Part shown: piece after piece, positions 33,417 to 41,911 of the stretch
Layout: the number at the start of each line of letters is the position of its first letter
How positions within the stretch are numbered: the first letter of the stretch is position 1
Assembly (NCBI RefSeq): GCF_000472965.1
Contig: NZ_AXAU01000013.1
Span: forward strand, 151,036-215,035
Length of the DNA stretch: 64,000 nt
Reading direction: 5' to 3'
Source of the DNA: Bradyrhizobium murdochi
GTDB taxonomy: Bacteria; Pseudomonadota; Alphaproteobacteria; Rhizobiales; Xanthobacteraceae
Notes under the pieces: model-generated
Databases searched by the model: none
The model's input: only the letters and a program-made list of their open reading frames with translations
Told to the model about the DNA's origin: nothing
Translations under genes and position numbers: made by a program

Positions 33417-34502
33417 ATGGCACGCATTGACCTCGTCGATCTCGCGCATTCCTACGGCGGCAATGACGCTGCGCCCGAATCCTTTGCGTTGAAGCCGGTG
33501 ACCATGATTTGGCGGCAGGGCGGGGCGTACGCGCTGCTCGGCCCCTCCGGCTGCGGCAAGACCACGCTGCTCAATCTGATCTCCGGCATCGTCACGCCGT
33601 CGCGCGGAAAAATCCTGTTCGACGGCGCCGATATCACGCCGCTGTCAACCCAGAAGCGCAATATCGCGCAGGTGTTCCAGTTTCCGGTGATCTACGACAC
33701 GATGACGGTCGGGCAGAACCTCGCATTCCCGCTGCAGAACCGCGGCGTGCCGAAGGCCGAGGTCGAGGCGCGGGTGAGGCAGATCGCCGATCTCCTCGAT
33801 CTGACGTTCTATCTCGACCGCAAGGCGACGCGCCTGACCGCGGACGCCAAGCAGAAGATTTCACTCGGCCGCGGCCTGGTCCGGTCCGACGTCGCGGCGG
33901 TGCTGTTCGATGAGCCGCTGACGGTGATCGACCCTGAATTGAAGTGGCAGTTGCGCTCGAAGTTGAAGGCGCTGCACCGCGAGCTCGATCTCACGATGAT
34001 CTACGTCACCCATGACCAGACCGAGGCGCTGACTTTTGCCGATACGGTGGTGGTCATGCATGACGGCCGCGTGGTGCAGAGCGGCACGCCGGCCGAACTG
34101 TTTGACAAGCCCGCGCATACATTCGTGGGTTACTTCATCGGCTCGCCCGGCATGAACATCGTGCCGGCTGCCGTGAGCGGGCATGAGGCCCGGATCGACG
34201 GCCACATCATCGGCCTGCACCGCAATTACGGCGTACTGCCGGCGGGTGCGAAGATCGAAATCGGCGTGCGGCCGGAATTTGTCAATATCGCCGCTCCCGC
34301 GTCCGGCTTGCTATCGGCCACGATCGAACGGATCGATGATCTCGGTCGCGCGCGCTTCGCCCGCGTTCGCATCGGCGACGCCAAGTTTGCCGCGCGCGTG
34401 CCGCCCGGATTCTCCGTGCCCGACAACATGGTCGGGCTGGTGTTCGATCCCGCTCATGTTCACGTCTATGCCGACAGCCGTCTGGTCGAGGGGGTTGCCT
34501 GA
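33417..34502 (+). CDS. glpT: glycerol ABC transporter ATPase GlpT (degenerate signature)
   Basis: A 361-residue ATPase, the second nucleotide-binding subunit. Walker A GPSGCGKT (42-49), Walker B AVLFDE and the switch histidine His199 in VTHDQTEA are canonical. The signature motif is not: the LSGGQ position reads LTADAKQ (140-146). A C-terminal TOBE-like region holds GVRPEFV. This gene is the ATPase, not the E. coli glycerol-3-phosphate antiporter of the same name. It starts 12 bp after glpS, and its stop overlaps the glpP start (TGATG). Confidence 0.92.
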   Translation: MARIDLVDLAHSYGGNDAAPESFALKPVTMIWRQGGAYALLGPSGCGKTTLLNLISGIVTPSRGKILFDGADITPLSTQKRNIAQVFQFPVIYDTMTVGQNLAFPLQNRGVPKAEVEARVRQIADLLDLTFYLDRKATRLTADAKQKISLGRGLVRSDVAAVLFDEPLTVIDPELKWQLRSKLKALHRELDLTMIYVTHDQTEALTFADTVVVMHDGRVVQSGTPAELFDKPAHTFVGYFIGSPGMNIVPAAVSGHEARIDGHIIGLHRNYGVLPAGAKIEIGVRPEFVNIAAPASGLLSATIERIDDLGRARFARVRIGDAKFAARVPPGFSVPDNMVGLVFDPAHVHVYADSRLVEGVA

Positions 34503-35404
34503 TGGACAAGATCGTCAACCAAAAAGCCTGGTTTCTGGTGCTGCCGGTATTCGCGGTGGTCGCGTTCTCCGCGATTCTGCCGCTGATGACGGTCGTGAAC
34601 TATTCGATGCAGGACACGTTCGGTAACAACCAGTTCTTCTGGAATGGCGTCGGCTGGTTCAAGGAGTTGCTCGATCCCTCGACCGATCTCGGCGGACGCT
34701 TCCTGGCCTCGCTCGGCCGCAACCTGTTGTTCTCCGCAATTATCCTGGCGATCGAGGTGCCGCTCGGCATCGTGGTGGCGCTGTCGATGCCGCGCGAGGG
34801 ATGGACCGTCGCCGTATGCCTCGTCATCCTGGCGCTGCCGCTGCTCATTCCGTGGAACGTGGTCGGAACGATCTGGCAGATTTTCGGCCGGCCCGATATC
34901 GGCCTGCTCGGCTATGCGCTCAACAGCCTCGGCTTCGACTATAATTACGTCTCCAACGAGTTCGATGCCTGGGCGACCGTCATCGTGATGGACGTGTGGC
35001 ACTGGACCAGCCTCGTCGCGCTGCTGTGCTATGCCGGGCTGAAGTCGATCCCGGACGCGTATTACCAGGCGGCTCAGATCGACGGCGCCTCGCGCTGGGC
35101 GGTGTTCAAGGCGATCCAACTGCCGAAGATGAACCGCGTGCTGCTGATCGCCGTGCTGCTGCGCTTCATGGACAGTTTTATGATCTACACCGAGCCGTTC
35201 GTGGTGACCGGCGGCGGTCCGGGCAACTCGACCACCTTCGTTTCGATCGAACTGGTCAAGATCGCGCTCGGGCAGTTCGACCTCGGCAAGGCTGCTGCTC
35301 TCTCGCTCGTCTACAATTTGATCATCCTGATCGTGTGCTGGGTGTTCTACACCGTCATGACCAATGTCGGGACTGAGCGTCCCGAGAAGAAGGGAGCCGC
35401 GTGA
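34502..35404 (+). CDS. glpP: glycerol ABC transporter permease GlpP
   Basis: A 300-residue inner-membrane permease of the MalF-like class with about six helices. The EAA loop that contacts the ATPases is visible as DAYYQAAQIDGASRWAVFKA (about residue 185), and VTGGGPGNSTTFVSIEL lies in the next segment. It forms the translocation pore together with GlpQ. The ATG overlaps the glpT stop, and the next gene overlaps its own stop, so the operon is tightly coupled. Confidence 0.92.
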   Translation: MDKIVNQKAWFLVLPVFAVVAFSAILPLMTVVNYSMQDTFGNNQFFWNGVGWFKELLDPSTDLGGRFLASLGRNLLFSAIILAIEVPLGIVVALSMPREGWTVAVCLVILALPLLIPWNVVGTIWQIFGRPDIGLLGYALNSLGFDYNYVSNEFDAWATVIVMDVWHWTSLVALLCYAGLKSIPDAYYQAAQIDGASRWAVFKAIQLPKMNRVLLIAVLLRFMDSFMIYTEPFVVTGGGPGNSTTFVSIELVKIALGQFDLGKAAALSLVYNLIILIVCWVFYTVMTNVGTERPEKKGAA

Positions 35405-36210
35405 TGCACTCGATTCCCGGCCGCCGCCTCATCATCTCGCTGTTTTTGATCTTCCTGCTGTTGCCGATCTACTGGCTCGTCAACATGAGCTTCAAGACCA
35501 ATGCCGAGATCGTCACCACGATGACGCTGTGGCCGCACCAGCCGACGCTGGAAAATTACAGGCGCATCTTCACCGATGAGAGCTGGTATTCCGGCTACAT
35601 CAACTCGCTGAACTATGTGATCATCAACACGGTGATCTCGATTGCGGTAGCGCTGCCGGCCGCCTACGGCTTCTCGCGCTACCGCTTCCTCGGCGACAAA
35701 CATCTGTTCTTCTGGCTGTTGTCGAACCGCATGGCGCCGGCCGCGGTGTTCGCGCTGCCGTTCTTCAACCTCTACTCGGCAATCAACCTGTTCGATACAC
35801 CATGGGCGGTCGCGCTGGCGCACTGCATCTTCAATGTGCCGCTGGCGGTCTGGATTCTCGAAGGCTTCGTCTCGGGCGTGCCGCGCGAGATCGACGAGAC
35901 CGCATTCCTCGACGGCTATTCGTTCCCGCGCTTCTTCGTCAAGATCCTGGTGCCGCTGATCGCGAGCGGTATCGGCGTCGCCGCGTTCTTCTGCTTCATG
36001 TTCTCCTGGGTCGAATTGCTGCTGGCGCGCACCCTGACGTCGGTCAACGCCAAGCCGATCTCCGCGATCATGACCCGCACGGTCTCAGCCGCGGGCATGG
36101 ATTGGGGGCTACTGGCCGCCGCCGGCGTGCTCACCATCATCCCCGGTGCGCTGGTGATCTGGTTCGTCCGCAACTACATCGCGCGCGGCTTTGCGCTGGG
36201 CAGGGTGTAG
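35404..36210 (+). CDS. glpQ: glycerol ABC transporter permease GlpQ
   Basis: A 268-residue inner-membrane permease of the MalG-like class. After the first helix comes the usual WPHQPTLENYRRIF segment, and the EAA loop is VPREIDETAFLDGYSFPRFF (about residue 160). The partner of GlpP. The ATG at 35404 overlaps the glpP stop; GTG 35401 is an alternative. The symbol follows the rhizobial glycerol transporter and does not mean glycerophosphodiesterase. Confidence 0.92.
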   Translation: MHSIPGRRLIISLFLIFLLLPIYWLVNMSFKTNAEIVTTMTLWPHQPTLENYRRIFTDESWYSGYINSLNYVIINTVISIAVALPAAYGFSRYRFLGDKHLFFWLLSNRMAPAAVFALPFFNLYSAINLFDTPWAVALAHCIFNVPLAVWILEGFVSGVPREIDETAFLDGYSFPRFFVKILVPLIASGIGVAAFFCFMFSWVELLLARTLTSVNAKPISAIMTRTVSAAGMDWGLLAAAGVLTIIPGALVIWFVRNYIARGFALGRV

Positions 36211-36212
36211 CC

Positions 36213-36539
36213 ATGGAAAACATCGCATGGATGGCCTGGACGCTGCCGACCGCGATCTTCTTCGTGATGCTGGCGCTGACGCTCGGCGTGATGACATGGC
36301 TTGGAATCGCCTATCCCGAAGCCGAGCGCGTCGGCATCCTGCGCATTCCAACCACGCGCGGCGACCGGCTGTTCATCTCGCTGGTGACTGCCGCCGTCAT
36401 CCATTTGCTGTGGATCGCCTTTGTCGGCACCGATCCGCTTCTGACGCTGCCGATCGGGGAGGGCGTTGAGATTTCGAGCCTGTGGCTCGCAACCCTGATT
36501 TCGCTCGTTTCGGCTGTTGCGATCTTTCGCACGGTCTGA
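36213..36539 (+). CDS. glpU: DUF2160-type small membrane protein GlpU
   Basis: A 108-residue membrane protein with three hydrophobic segments (LPTAIFFVMLALTLGVMTWL, LVTAAVIHLLWIAFVG and LWLATLISLVSAVAIF) separated by IPTTRGDRLF. It belongs to the DUF2160 group that accompanies this transporter in rhizobia; its function is unknown, perhaps a transporter accessory. ATG 36213 is 2 bp after the glpQ stop. A small hairpin (CCGGGATCAACCCGG, 36561-36575) lies between this gene and glpV. Confidence 0.88.
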   Translation: MENIAWMAWTLPTAIFFVMLALTLGVMTWLGIAYPEAERVGILRIPTTRGDRLFISLVTAAVIHLLWIAFVGTDPLLTLPIGEGVEISSLWLATLISLVSAVAIFRTV

Positions 36540-36613
36540 AACGGCGGAAAAAGACAGATCCGGGATCAACCCGGGCCTGAACATGTGTTTGTCGCTGCAA
36601 CGGAGGATCCAAC

Positions 36614-38410
36614 ATGCGACGCTTGAGAGGAAGAAACGGTCCCTTGACCAAGGAGAGCTTTCTGACGATGACCAGCGCGGCTGCGCTGATCGCCGCATCT
36701 GTGACCATTGCCGCACCTGCGCGTGCGGACGACGCCGTCAATCAAAGGTGGATCGACAGCGAATTCCAGCCCTCGACGCTGTCGAAGGCGGACCAGATGA
36801 AGGAGCTGCAATGGTTCGCCAAGGCGGCCGAGCCCTTCAAGGGCATGGAAATCAACGTCGTGTCGGAAACGATCACGACGCACGAGTATGAAGCGCGCAC
36901 GCTGGCGAAAGCCTTCACCGAGATCACCGGGATCAAGGTCAAGCACGACCTGATCCAGGAAGGCGACGTCGTCGAAAAGCTGCAGACGCAGATGCAGTCC
37001 GGCAAGAACGTCTATGACGGCTGGATCAACGATTCGGACCTGATCGGCACCCACGTCCGCTACGGCCAGACCGTGATCCTGTCGGACTACATGACCGGCG
37101 AGGGCAAGGACGTCACCAACCCGCAGCTCGACGTCAACGACTTCATCGGCAAATCCTTCACCACGGGCCCGGACGGCAAGCTCTATCAGCTTCCCGACCA
37201 GCAGTTCGCGAACCTGTATTGGTTCCGTTACGACTGGTTCTCCAATCCGGAGTACAAAGCCAAGTTCAAGACCAAGCATGGCTACGAGCTCGGCGTTCCC
37301 GTGAACTGGTCGGCCTATGAAGACATCGCCGAGTTCTTCACCAACGACATCAAGGAAATCAACGGCGTCAAGGTCTATGGCCACATGGACTATGGCAAGA
37401 AGGATCCCTCGCTCGGCTGGCGGTTCACCGACGCCTGGCTGTCGATGGCCGGCAACGGCGACAAGGGCATCCCGAACGGCCTGCCGGTCGACGAATGGGG
37501 CATCCGCATGGAAGGTTGCCGTCCGGTCGGCTCGTCGGTTGAGCGCGGCGGCGACACCAACGGCCCGGCGGCGGTCTATTCGATCACCAAGTACCTCGAC
37601 TGGATGAAGAAGTATGCTCCGCCCCAGGCGCAAGGCATGACCTTCTCCGAAGCAGGTCCAGTGCCCGCGCAGGGCAACATCGCCCAGCAGATCTTCTGGT
37701 ATACCGCCTTCACTGCCGACATGGTGAAGCCGGGTATTGCAGTCGTGAACGCGGACGGCACGCCGAAATGGCGCATGGCGCCGTCGCCGCACGGCTCGTA
37801 CTGGAAAGAGGGCATGAAGCTCGGCTACCAGGACGCCGGCTCCGCGACGCTGCTGAAGTCGACCCCGCCCGATCGCCGCAAGGCGGCCTGGCTCTATCTG
37901 CAGTTCATCAACTCCAAGACGGTCAGCCTGAAGAAGAGCCATGTCGGCCTCACCTTCGTGCGTGAATCCGACATCTGGGACAAGTCGTTCACCGAGCGCG
38001 CGCCGAAGCTCGGCGGCCTGATCGAGTTCTACCGCTCGCCCGCGCGCGTGCAGTGGACCCCGACCGGCAACAACGTGCCTGACTATCCGAAGCTCGCGCA
38101 ATTGTGGTGGCAGAACATCGGCGACGCGTCGTCTGGTGCGAAGACGCCGCAAGCCGCGATGGATGCGCTGGCCGCAGCCCAGGATTCGGTGCTCGAGCGT
38201 CTCGAGAAGAGTGGCGTGCAGAAGGAGTGCGGGCCGAAGCTGAACAAGAAGGAGACCGCCGAGTTCTGGTTCGCCAAGGCCGAGAAAGACAAGACCATCG
38301 CGCCGCAGCGCAAGCTGGCGAACGAGAAGCCGAAGGGCGAGACCGTCGACTACGACGCGCTGATCAAGTCGTGGCCGGCCACTCCGCCGAAGCGGGCTGA
38401 GGCGAAGTAA
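36614..38410 (+). CDS. glpV: glycerol ABC transporter substrate-binding protein GlpV
   Basis: A 598-residue periplasmic binding protein, longer than the usual 420 residues of its class. The first 39 residues are an export signal (KESFLTMTSAAALIAASV, cleavage after APARA). Binding-protein landmarks are FTEITGIKVKHDLIQEGDVV, LYQLPDQQFANLYWFRYDWF and the Trp-rich RMAPSPHGSYWKEG region. It should deliver glycerol or a related polyol to GlpPQ. GGAGGATCC precedes the ATG. Spacing from glpU is 74 bp with a hairpin, which may stabilise the glpV part of the transcript. A strong terminator follows. Confidence 0.92.
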   Translation: MRRLRGRNGPLTKESFLTMTSAAALIAASVTIAAPARADDAVNQRWIDSEFQPSTLSKADQMKELQWFAKAAEPFKGMEINVVSETITTHEYEARTLAKAFTEITGIKVKHDLIQEGDVVEKLQTQMQSGKNVYDGWINDSDLIGTHVRYGQTVILSDYMTGEGKDVTNPQLDVNDFIGKSFTTGPDGKLYQLPDQQFANLYWFRYDWFSNPEYKAKFKTKHGYELGVPVNWSAYEDIAEFFTNDIKEINGVKVYGHMDYGKKDPSLGWRFTDAWLSMAGNGDKGIPNGLPVDEWGIRMEGCRPVGSSVERGGDTNGPAAVYSITKYLDWMKKYAPPQAQGMTFSEAGPVPAQGNIAQQIFWYTAFTADMVKPGIAVVNADGTPKWRMAPSPHGSYWKEGMKLGYQDAGSATLLKSTPPDRRKAAWLYLQFINSKTVSLKKSHVGLTFVRESDIWDKSFTERAPKLGGLIEFYRSPARVQWTPTGNNVPDYPKLAQLWWQNIGDASSGAKTPQAAMDALAAAQDSVLERLEKSGVQKECGPKLNKKETAEFWFAKAEKDKTIAPQRKLANEKPKGETVDYDALIKSWPATPPKRAEAK

Positions 38411-38440
38411 GCCTGTTACGCACGAGTGATGCAGACGAAA

Positions 38441-38466
38441 GGCCGGGAGCGATCCCGGCCTTTTTT
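38441..38466 (+). terminator. intrinsic terminator of the glp operon
   Basis: A perfect 8-bp stem (GGCCGGGA / TCCCGGCC) with a GCGA loop is followed by six T. It lies 30 bp after the glpV stop. Confidence 0.9.
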
Positions 38467-38470
38467 CGGC

Positions 38471-38552
38471 TGTCATTCCGGGGCGACACGAAGTGTCGAA
38501 CCCGGAATCTCGAGATTCCGGGTCTGGTCCTTCGGACCATCCCGGAATGACG
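38471..38552. repeat. palindromic repeat, family C
   Basis: Starts TGTCATTCCGGGG and ends CCCGGAATGACG, with an inner hairpin around GAATCTCGAGATTC. About 82 bp, between the glp terminator and the convergent oxidoreductase gene. Confidence 0.7.
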
Positions 38553-38574
38553 ACGGTTGGATTGCGACCGCCCC

Positions 38575-39675
38575 TCACTCCGCCGCCTGCGCCGCCGCCA
38601 ATGTTGGGTAATCCGTGTATCCCTTCGCGCCACCGCCGTAGAACGTCGCCTTGTCCCACTCATTCAGCGGCGCGCCCTGCTTCAGCCGCTCGACCAGGTC
38701 GGGGTTTGAGATGAACGGCTTGCCGAATGCGATCAGGTCGGCGGCGCCGGCTTCGAGCACTTTCGTCGCGAGGTCGAAGTCATAGCCGTTGTTGGCGACA
38801 TAGGCCCCGCCAAAGCGCTTTCGTAAGGACGCGTAATCGAACGGCGCGATATCGCGCGGGCCGCCGGTCGCGCCTTCGATGACGTGGATGTAGCTCAGCT
38901 TCAGCGCGTTGAGTCCATCCGCGATATGATCGAACAGCGGCTGCGGATTGCTATCGGAGACGTCATTGGCCGGCGTTACCGGCGAAATGCGGATGCCGGT
39001 GCTTTCGGGGCCTGCGATCGCGGCCACCGCCTGCGATACTTCCAGCATCAGCTTTGCGCGGTTCTCGATTCCTCCGCCGTAAGCATCGGTGCGCTTGTTG
39101 GTGCCGTCCTTCGCGAACTGGTCGAGCAGGTAGCCGTTGGCGCCGTGGATCTCGACGCCGTCAAAGCCGGCGGCCAGCGCGTTCTCGGTGCCGCGCTTGA
39201 AGTCATCGATGATCCCTGGAATTTCCGACAGCTCCAGCGCGCGCGGTTCGGAGATTTCGGTGAAGGTGCCGCCCACAAATGTCTTGCCCTTGGCTCGGAT
39301 TGCCGACGGCGCGACCGGCTTGCCGCCGCCGGGCTGCAGCATGGTGTGCGAGATGCGACCGACATGCCAGATCTGGATGAAGATGCGCCCGCCTTTTTCG
39401 TGCACGCGGTCGGTGACCTTGCGCCAGCCCTCGACCTGCTCCTTCGAATAGATGCCGGGCGTGTCCTGATAGCCCTGGCCCTGCTGCGAAACCTGGCTCG
39501 CTTCGCTGATGAGAAGTCCGGCGGAGGCGCGCTGGCCGTAATAGTCGACCGCGAGCGGGCTCGGCACCATGCCTGGAGGTACCGCGCGGTTGCGGGTCAG
39601 CGGCGCCATCACGAGGCGGTTCGGCAGCGCAATCGGGCCAAGCTTGAAGGGCTCGAACAGTTTAGTCTGGCTCAT
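38575..39675 (-). CDS. Old Yellow Enzyme family alkene reductase
   Basis: A 366-residue FMN-dependent NAD(P)H:flavin oxidoreductase of the NemA/OYE class, which reduces activated double bonds and nitro groups. The N-terminus reads LFEPFKLGPIALPNRLVMAP. The substrate-binding His and Asn are in VEIHGANGYLLDQF, followed by the class motif RTDAYGGGIENRAKL. FMN-phosphate residues are in LIAFGKPFISNPDL. The start ATG 39675 (MSQTKLFEPF) is typical for the family; the longer frame is not credible. It converges with the glp operon. Confidence 0.92.
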   Translation of the reverse strand: MSQTKLFEPFKLGPIALPNRLVMAPLTRNRAVPPGMVPSPLAVDYYGQRASAGLLISEASQVSQQGQGYQDTPGIYSKEQVEGWRKVTDRVHEKGGRIFIQIWHVGRISHTMLQPGGGKPVAPSAIRAKGKTFVGGTFTEISEPRALELSEIPGIIDDFKRGTENALAAGFDGVEIHGANGYLLDQFAKDGTNKRTDAYGGGIENRAKLMLEVSQAVAAIAGPESTGIRISPVTPANDVSDSNPQPLFDHIADGLNALKLSYIHVIEGATGGPRDIAPFDYASLRKRFGGAYVANNGYDFDLATKVLEAGAADLIAFGKPFISNPDLVERLKQGAPLNEWDKATFYGGGAKGYTDYPTLAAAQAAE

Positions 39676-39892
39676 GTCGGAGACGTCCGGATGGATGATG
39701 ATAAAGAAGAGTTGGGCATTGCGGGCAGTTTCGCAATCCCAGAGCCATTCGGCTTGCGCAGACGAGCTGCGCACGGTACCGGCCCCGCCGGTGTCGAGCC
39801 GTAGCGGTTGCGCGCCGGCGTAGGATAATTGTTTCGAAACCGGCATCGGCGCAGCATAGGCAACCTCTCTACGGGTGCCGGATCACATTGGT

Positions 39893-40516
39893 TCAGGCTT
39901 CCTTCATCAAGCTCTGGTGCGCGGCAAATCCCATGCGCCTGTTCTCCAATTCCGCGATCAGCCCCGCGGAATCGACTTGCAGCAGCTCGAACGTCAGGCA
40001 TTCGCAACCGATCGAGCGAAGCACCTGGCTGGCGGCCTTCTGGGCGCTATTGCCAAAACTCTGGTGATCCATCTGAATTTCCAGGCGGGACTTTCGGCTG
40101 CACACCGCTTTCGCGACCGACTGCAGGCGGATGAAGATCTCGTCCCGGTAGTTCTGGGTGCTCTCGAAAGCGGCCCTGGGATCGACGATTTTCGTCCGGA
40201 CGACATAGACGAGGTTGACCGCAAAGCGGTCGGCGGACACCGCGCCTTGCATGAACCGAAACACTTCGGGGCGCAAATCGATCCGCGCCAGTTGGCGACT
40301 GCCGGCGCGGATCCGGTGCCGGCCCGGCATCAGGGCCTCTTCAAAACGCCCGTTCCGGTAGAGCAGCACGGTTTCGAACTGCTGCACGCAGACCCGATCG
40401 AAGCCGAGCAGCGTCATGACGCCTTTCCTGAACAGCGTCGAAATCCAGGTCCATGCGCCGGCGATTAGAACGATTACAATCAAAGAAAAAACGATAGAGC
40501 CCAGAAGTTCACCCAC
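39893..40516 (-). CDS. SPFH/band-7 family membrane protein
   Basis: A 207-residue protein with one N-terminal membrane helix (IVFSLIVIVLIAGAWTW) and an SPFH (stomatin/prohibitin) domain of about 150 residues. Typical elements are VQQFETVLLYRNGRFEEAL, PGRHRI and NLVYVVRTKIVDPRAAFEST. Such proteins form membrane microdomain scaffolds. Shorter than typical stomatins (about 250-300 residues), ending soon after LIAELENRRMGFAAH. GTG start at 40516 with GGAAGGATAAAA upstream. No protease partner (NfeD) is adjacent. Confidence 0.8.
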   Translation of the reverse strand: MGELLGSIVFSLIVIVLIAGAWTWISTLFRKGVMTLLGFDRVCVQQFETVLLYRNGRFEEALMPGRHRIRAGSRQLARIDLRPEVFRFMQGAVSADRFAVNLVYVVRTKIVDPRAAFESTQNYRDEIFIRLQSVAKAVCSRKSRLEIQMDHQSFGNSAQKAASQVLRSIGCECLTFELLQVDSAGLIAELENRRMGFAAHQSLMKEA

Positions 40517-40714
40517 TTTTATCCTTCCCTGCCGTGTTTTTATCTCGTTGGCGGATACCGCGATATCCGCCCTTCTCTTGGCTCTTCCTGCGTCGAAAAT
40601 AAGTCATTCTATCTGAAGTAGAACGATTGATCGAAAAAAAGCCGGCTCTTTCCCCGCCATTTGGATTTCCGATCGCTGCATCATGACGCCGGATTGCCGG
40701 CAGTCATCAAGATC

Positions 40715-40810
40715 GTCATCCCCGCGAAGGCGGGGATCCAGTACTCCGCGGCTTCTCGGTTCAATCATTGGCGTCTCTGGAATACTGGGTCACCCGCCTT
40801 CGCGGGTGAC
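40715..40810. repeat. bipartite palindromic repeat, family A
   Basis: Begins GTCATCCCCGCGAAGGCGGG and ATCCAGTAC; ends TACTGGGTCACCCGCC and CGGGTGAC. About 96 bp, the same architecture as at 5233 and 46321. First element in a gene-poor 1-kb block (40517-41580). Confidence 0.75.
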
Positions 40811-40844
40811 GACGACTGAATATGCGTTCGCGATCTCGCGACAT

Positions 40845-41230
40845 GAACTGCCCGAGGTTTGCTCTCAACTTCCCGCTCTCTCAAACAGAGGGCGCAGGGA
40901 AGACCGGGTGCTTGCTGCACCCGCGGTCTCGTGTGCCATTGCGCATCAAGAACACGCACACGAGCATACAGGTACAGCGGGAGCATCCCGGCCTTCCCTG
41001 CGCAATGGCTTTACGGCTTACTTCGTGCTCTTCCCGGAGAACGGCTTTCTTGCCTCCGTCGTCCCCGAGAAGCTTCGCTTCTTAAGGACTTAACGCCAGC
41101 ACCGCGGCGCCAGAACCACACGACTTCGCCGTACGCGTCCGGCGCGTACGTCTCGCGCCTTCCGCGTCCATCGCATCTCACCGCACGTTCGTGACGATCG
41201 CGAGCGCCCCTCAACGGGTGAGACGGGCGA
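40845..41230. repeat. long interspersed repeat (about 390 bp)
   Basis: I recognise this as a sequence found in many copies in Bradyrhizobium-type genomes. Conceptual translations give HTSIQVQREHPGLPCAMAL and QNHTTSPYASGAYVSRLPR, often annotated in error as proteins. All three frames are open over much of it because of its base composition, and no ribosome binding site was found. Edges are approximate. Bases 41231-41388 after it show nothing recognisable. Confidence 0.55.
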
Positions 41231-41388
41231 AGTTATGCGACTGATTTGCCCTCAAAGTTAAGCGGAATATTTTTGATTCTTGGGCTTGACACGATTTCTG
41301 ATAATCAGAAGTGATTTGCGCCGTCGCGTTGCTTTGCCGCAGTCGCATTGAAGTTTCGCTTGGGCGCGCCGCAAATCAGTTCGCGGTT

Positions 41389-41489
41389 CGTAGGGTGGGC
41401 AAAGGCGCAAAGCGCCGTACCCACCATCGCGCAACGCGATCGGTGATGGGATGGTGGGCACGGCGCTGCGCGCCTTTGCCCACCCTACG
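41389..41489. repeat. palindromic repeat, family D (GTAGGGTGGGCAAAGG)
   Basis: About 100 bp, starting CGTAGGGTGGGCAAAGGCGC and ending GCGCCTTTGCCCACCCTACG, a near-perfect terminal inverted repeat of 20 bp. A shorter relative is at 50669. Confidence 0.75.
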
Positions 41490-41580
41490 AATCTGCGAAT
41501 CGCGAACGTACCGGATGGCGATTGCGTCCCGCGCGCTGCGGGCTACGATAGGGCCAACATCGCGCGACGAGAGGTTCACG

Positions 41581-41804
41581 ATGGCCATCAAAACGGACAA
41601 GCTCGATGACACCGTACTGGCACTGCTCTATTTGACCCTGCATGACGGCGACCGGGCATGGAAGCTTTTGCCTGGAGTGTGCTCGGCCGCCTGCACGAAA
41701 AAGGCATGATCCACGATCCCGTCGGCAAGGTGAAGTCGGTGGTCTTCACGCATGAGGGGCTGGAGCGGGCGAAGCGACTGTTCAAGGAAATGTTCGAGGA
41801 GTAG
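41581..41804 (+). pseudogene. DUF6429-like gene broken by a 1-bp frameshift
   Basis: The first 28 codons read MAIKTDKLDDTVLALLYLTL and on to DGDRAWK. The remainder, AFAWSVLGRLHEKGM and KSVVFTHEGLERAKRLF, continues in the next frame to a TAG at 41802. Together they match the roughly 75-residue DUF6429 family. The junction reads TGGAAGCTTTT; one more G (AAGGCT) would restore the frame. A GAGAGG ribosome binding site precedes the ATG, so the gene was recently functional or the base is a sequencing error. Function of the family is unknown. Confidence 0.78.
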
Positions 41805-41911
41805 CGCGGCGTCGCGTAGGATGGGTAGAGCGAAGCGAAACCCATCGCTATCCCAGCGGCGTCCCGACGATCCCGGTTCAACCATCAGTAACGTGAGTTG
41901 CGCGGCGCTCT

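Noticed and set aside
38441..38552. Terminator plus adjacent palindrome as a possible attachment site
   Set aside because: No integrase or tRNA gene is near, and both parts are explained as a terminator and a family C repeat.
40683..41214. Several overlapping short frames (67-136 codons)
   Set aside because: They lie in interspersed repeats, overlap each other in different frames and lack ribosome binding sites.
40715..41489. Cluster of repeats as a possible CRISPR array
   Set aside because: The repeats are different palindromic families with no constant repeat-spacer period, and no cas genes are nearby.
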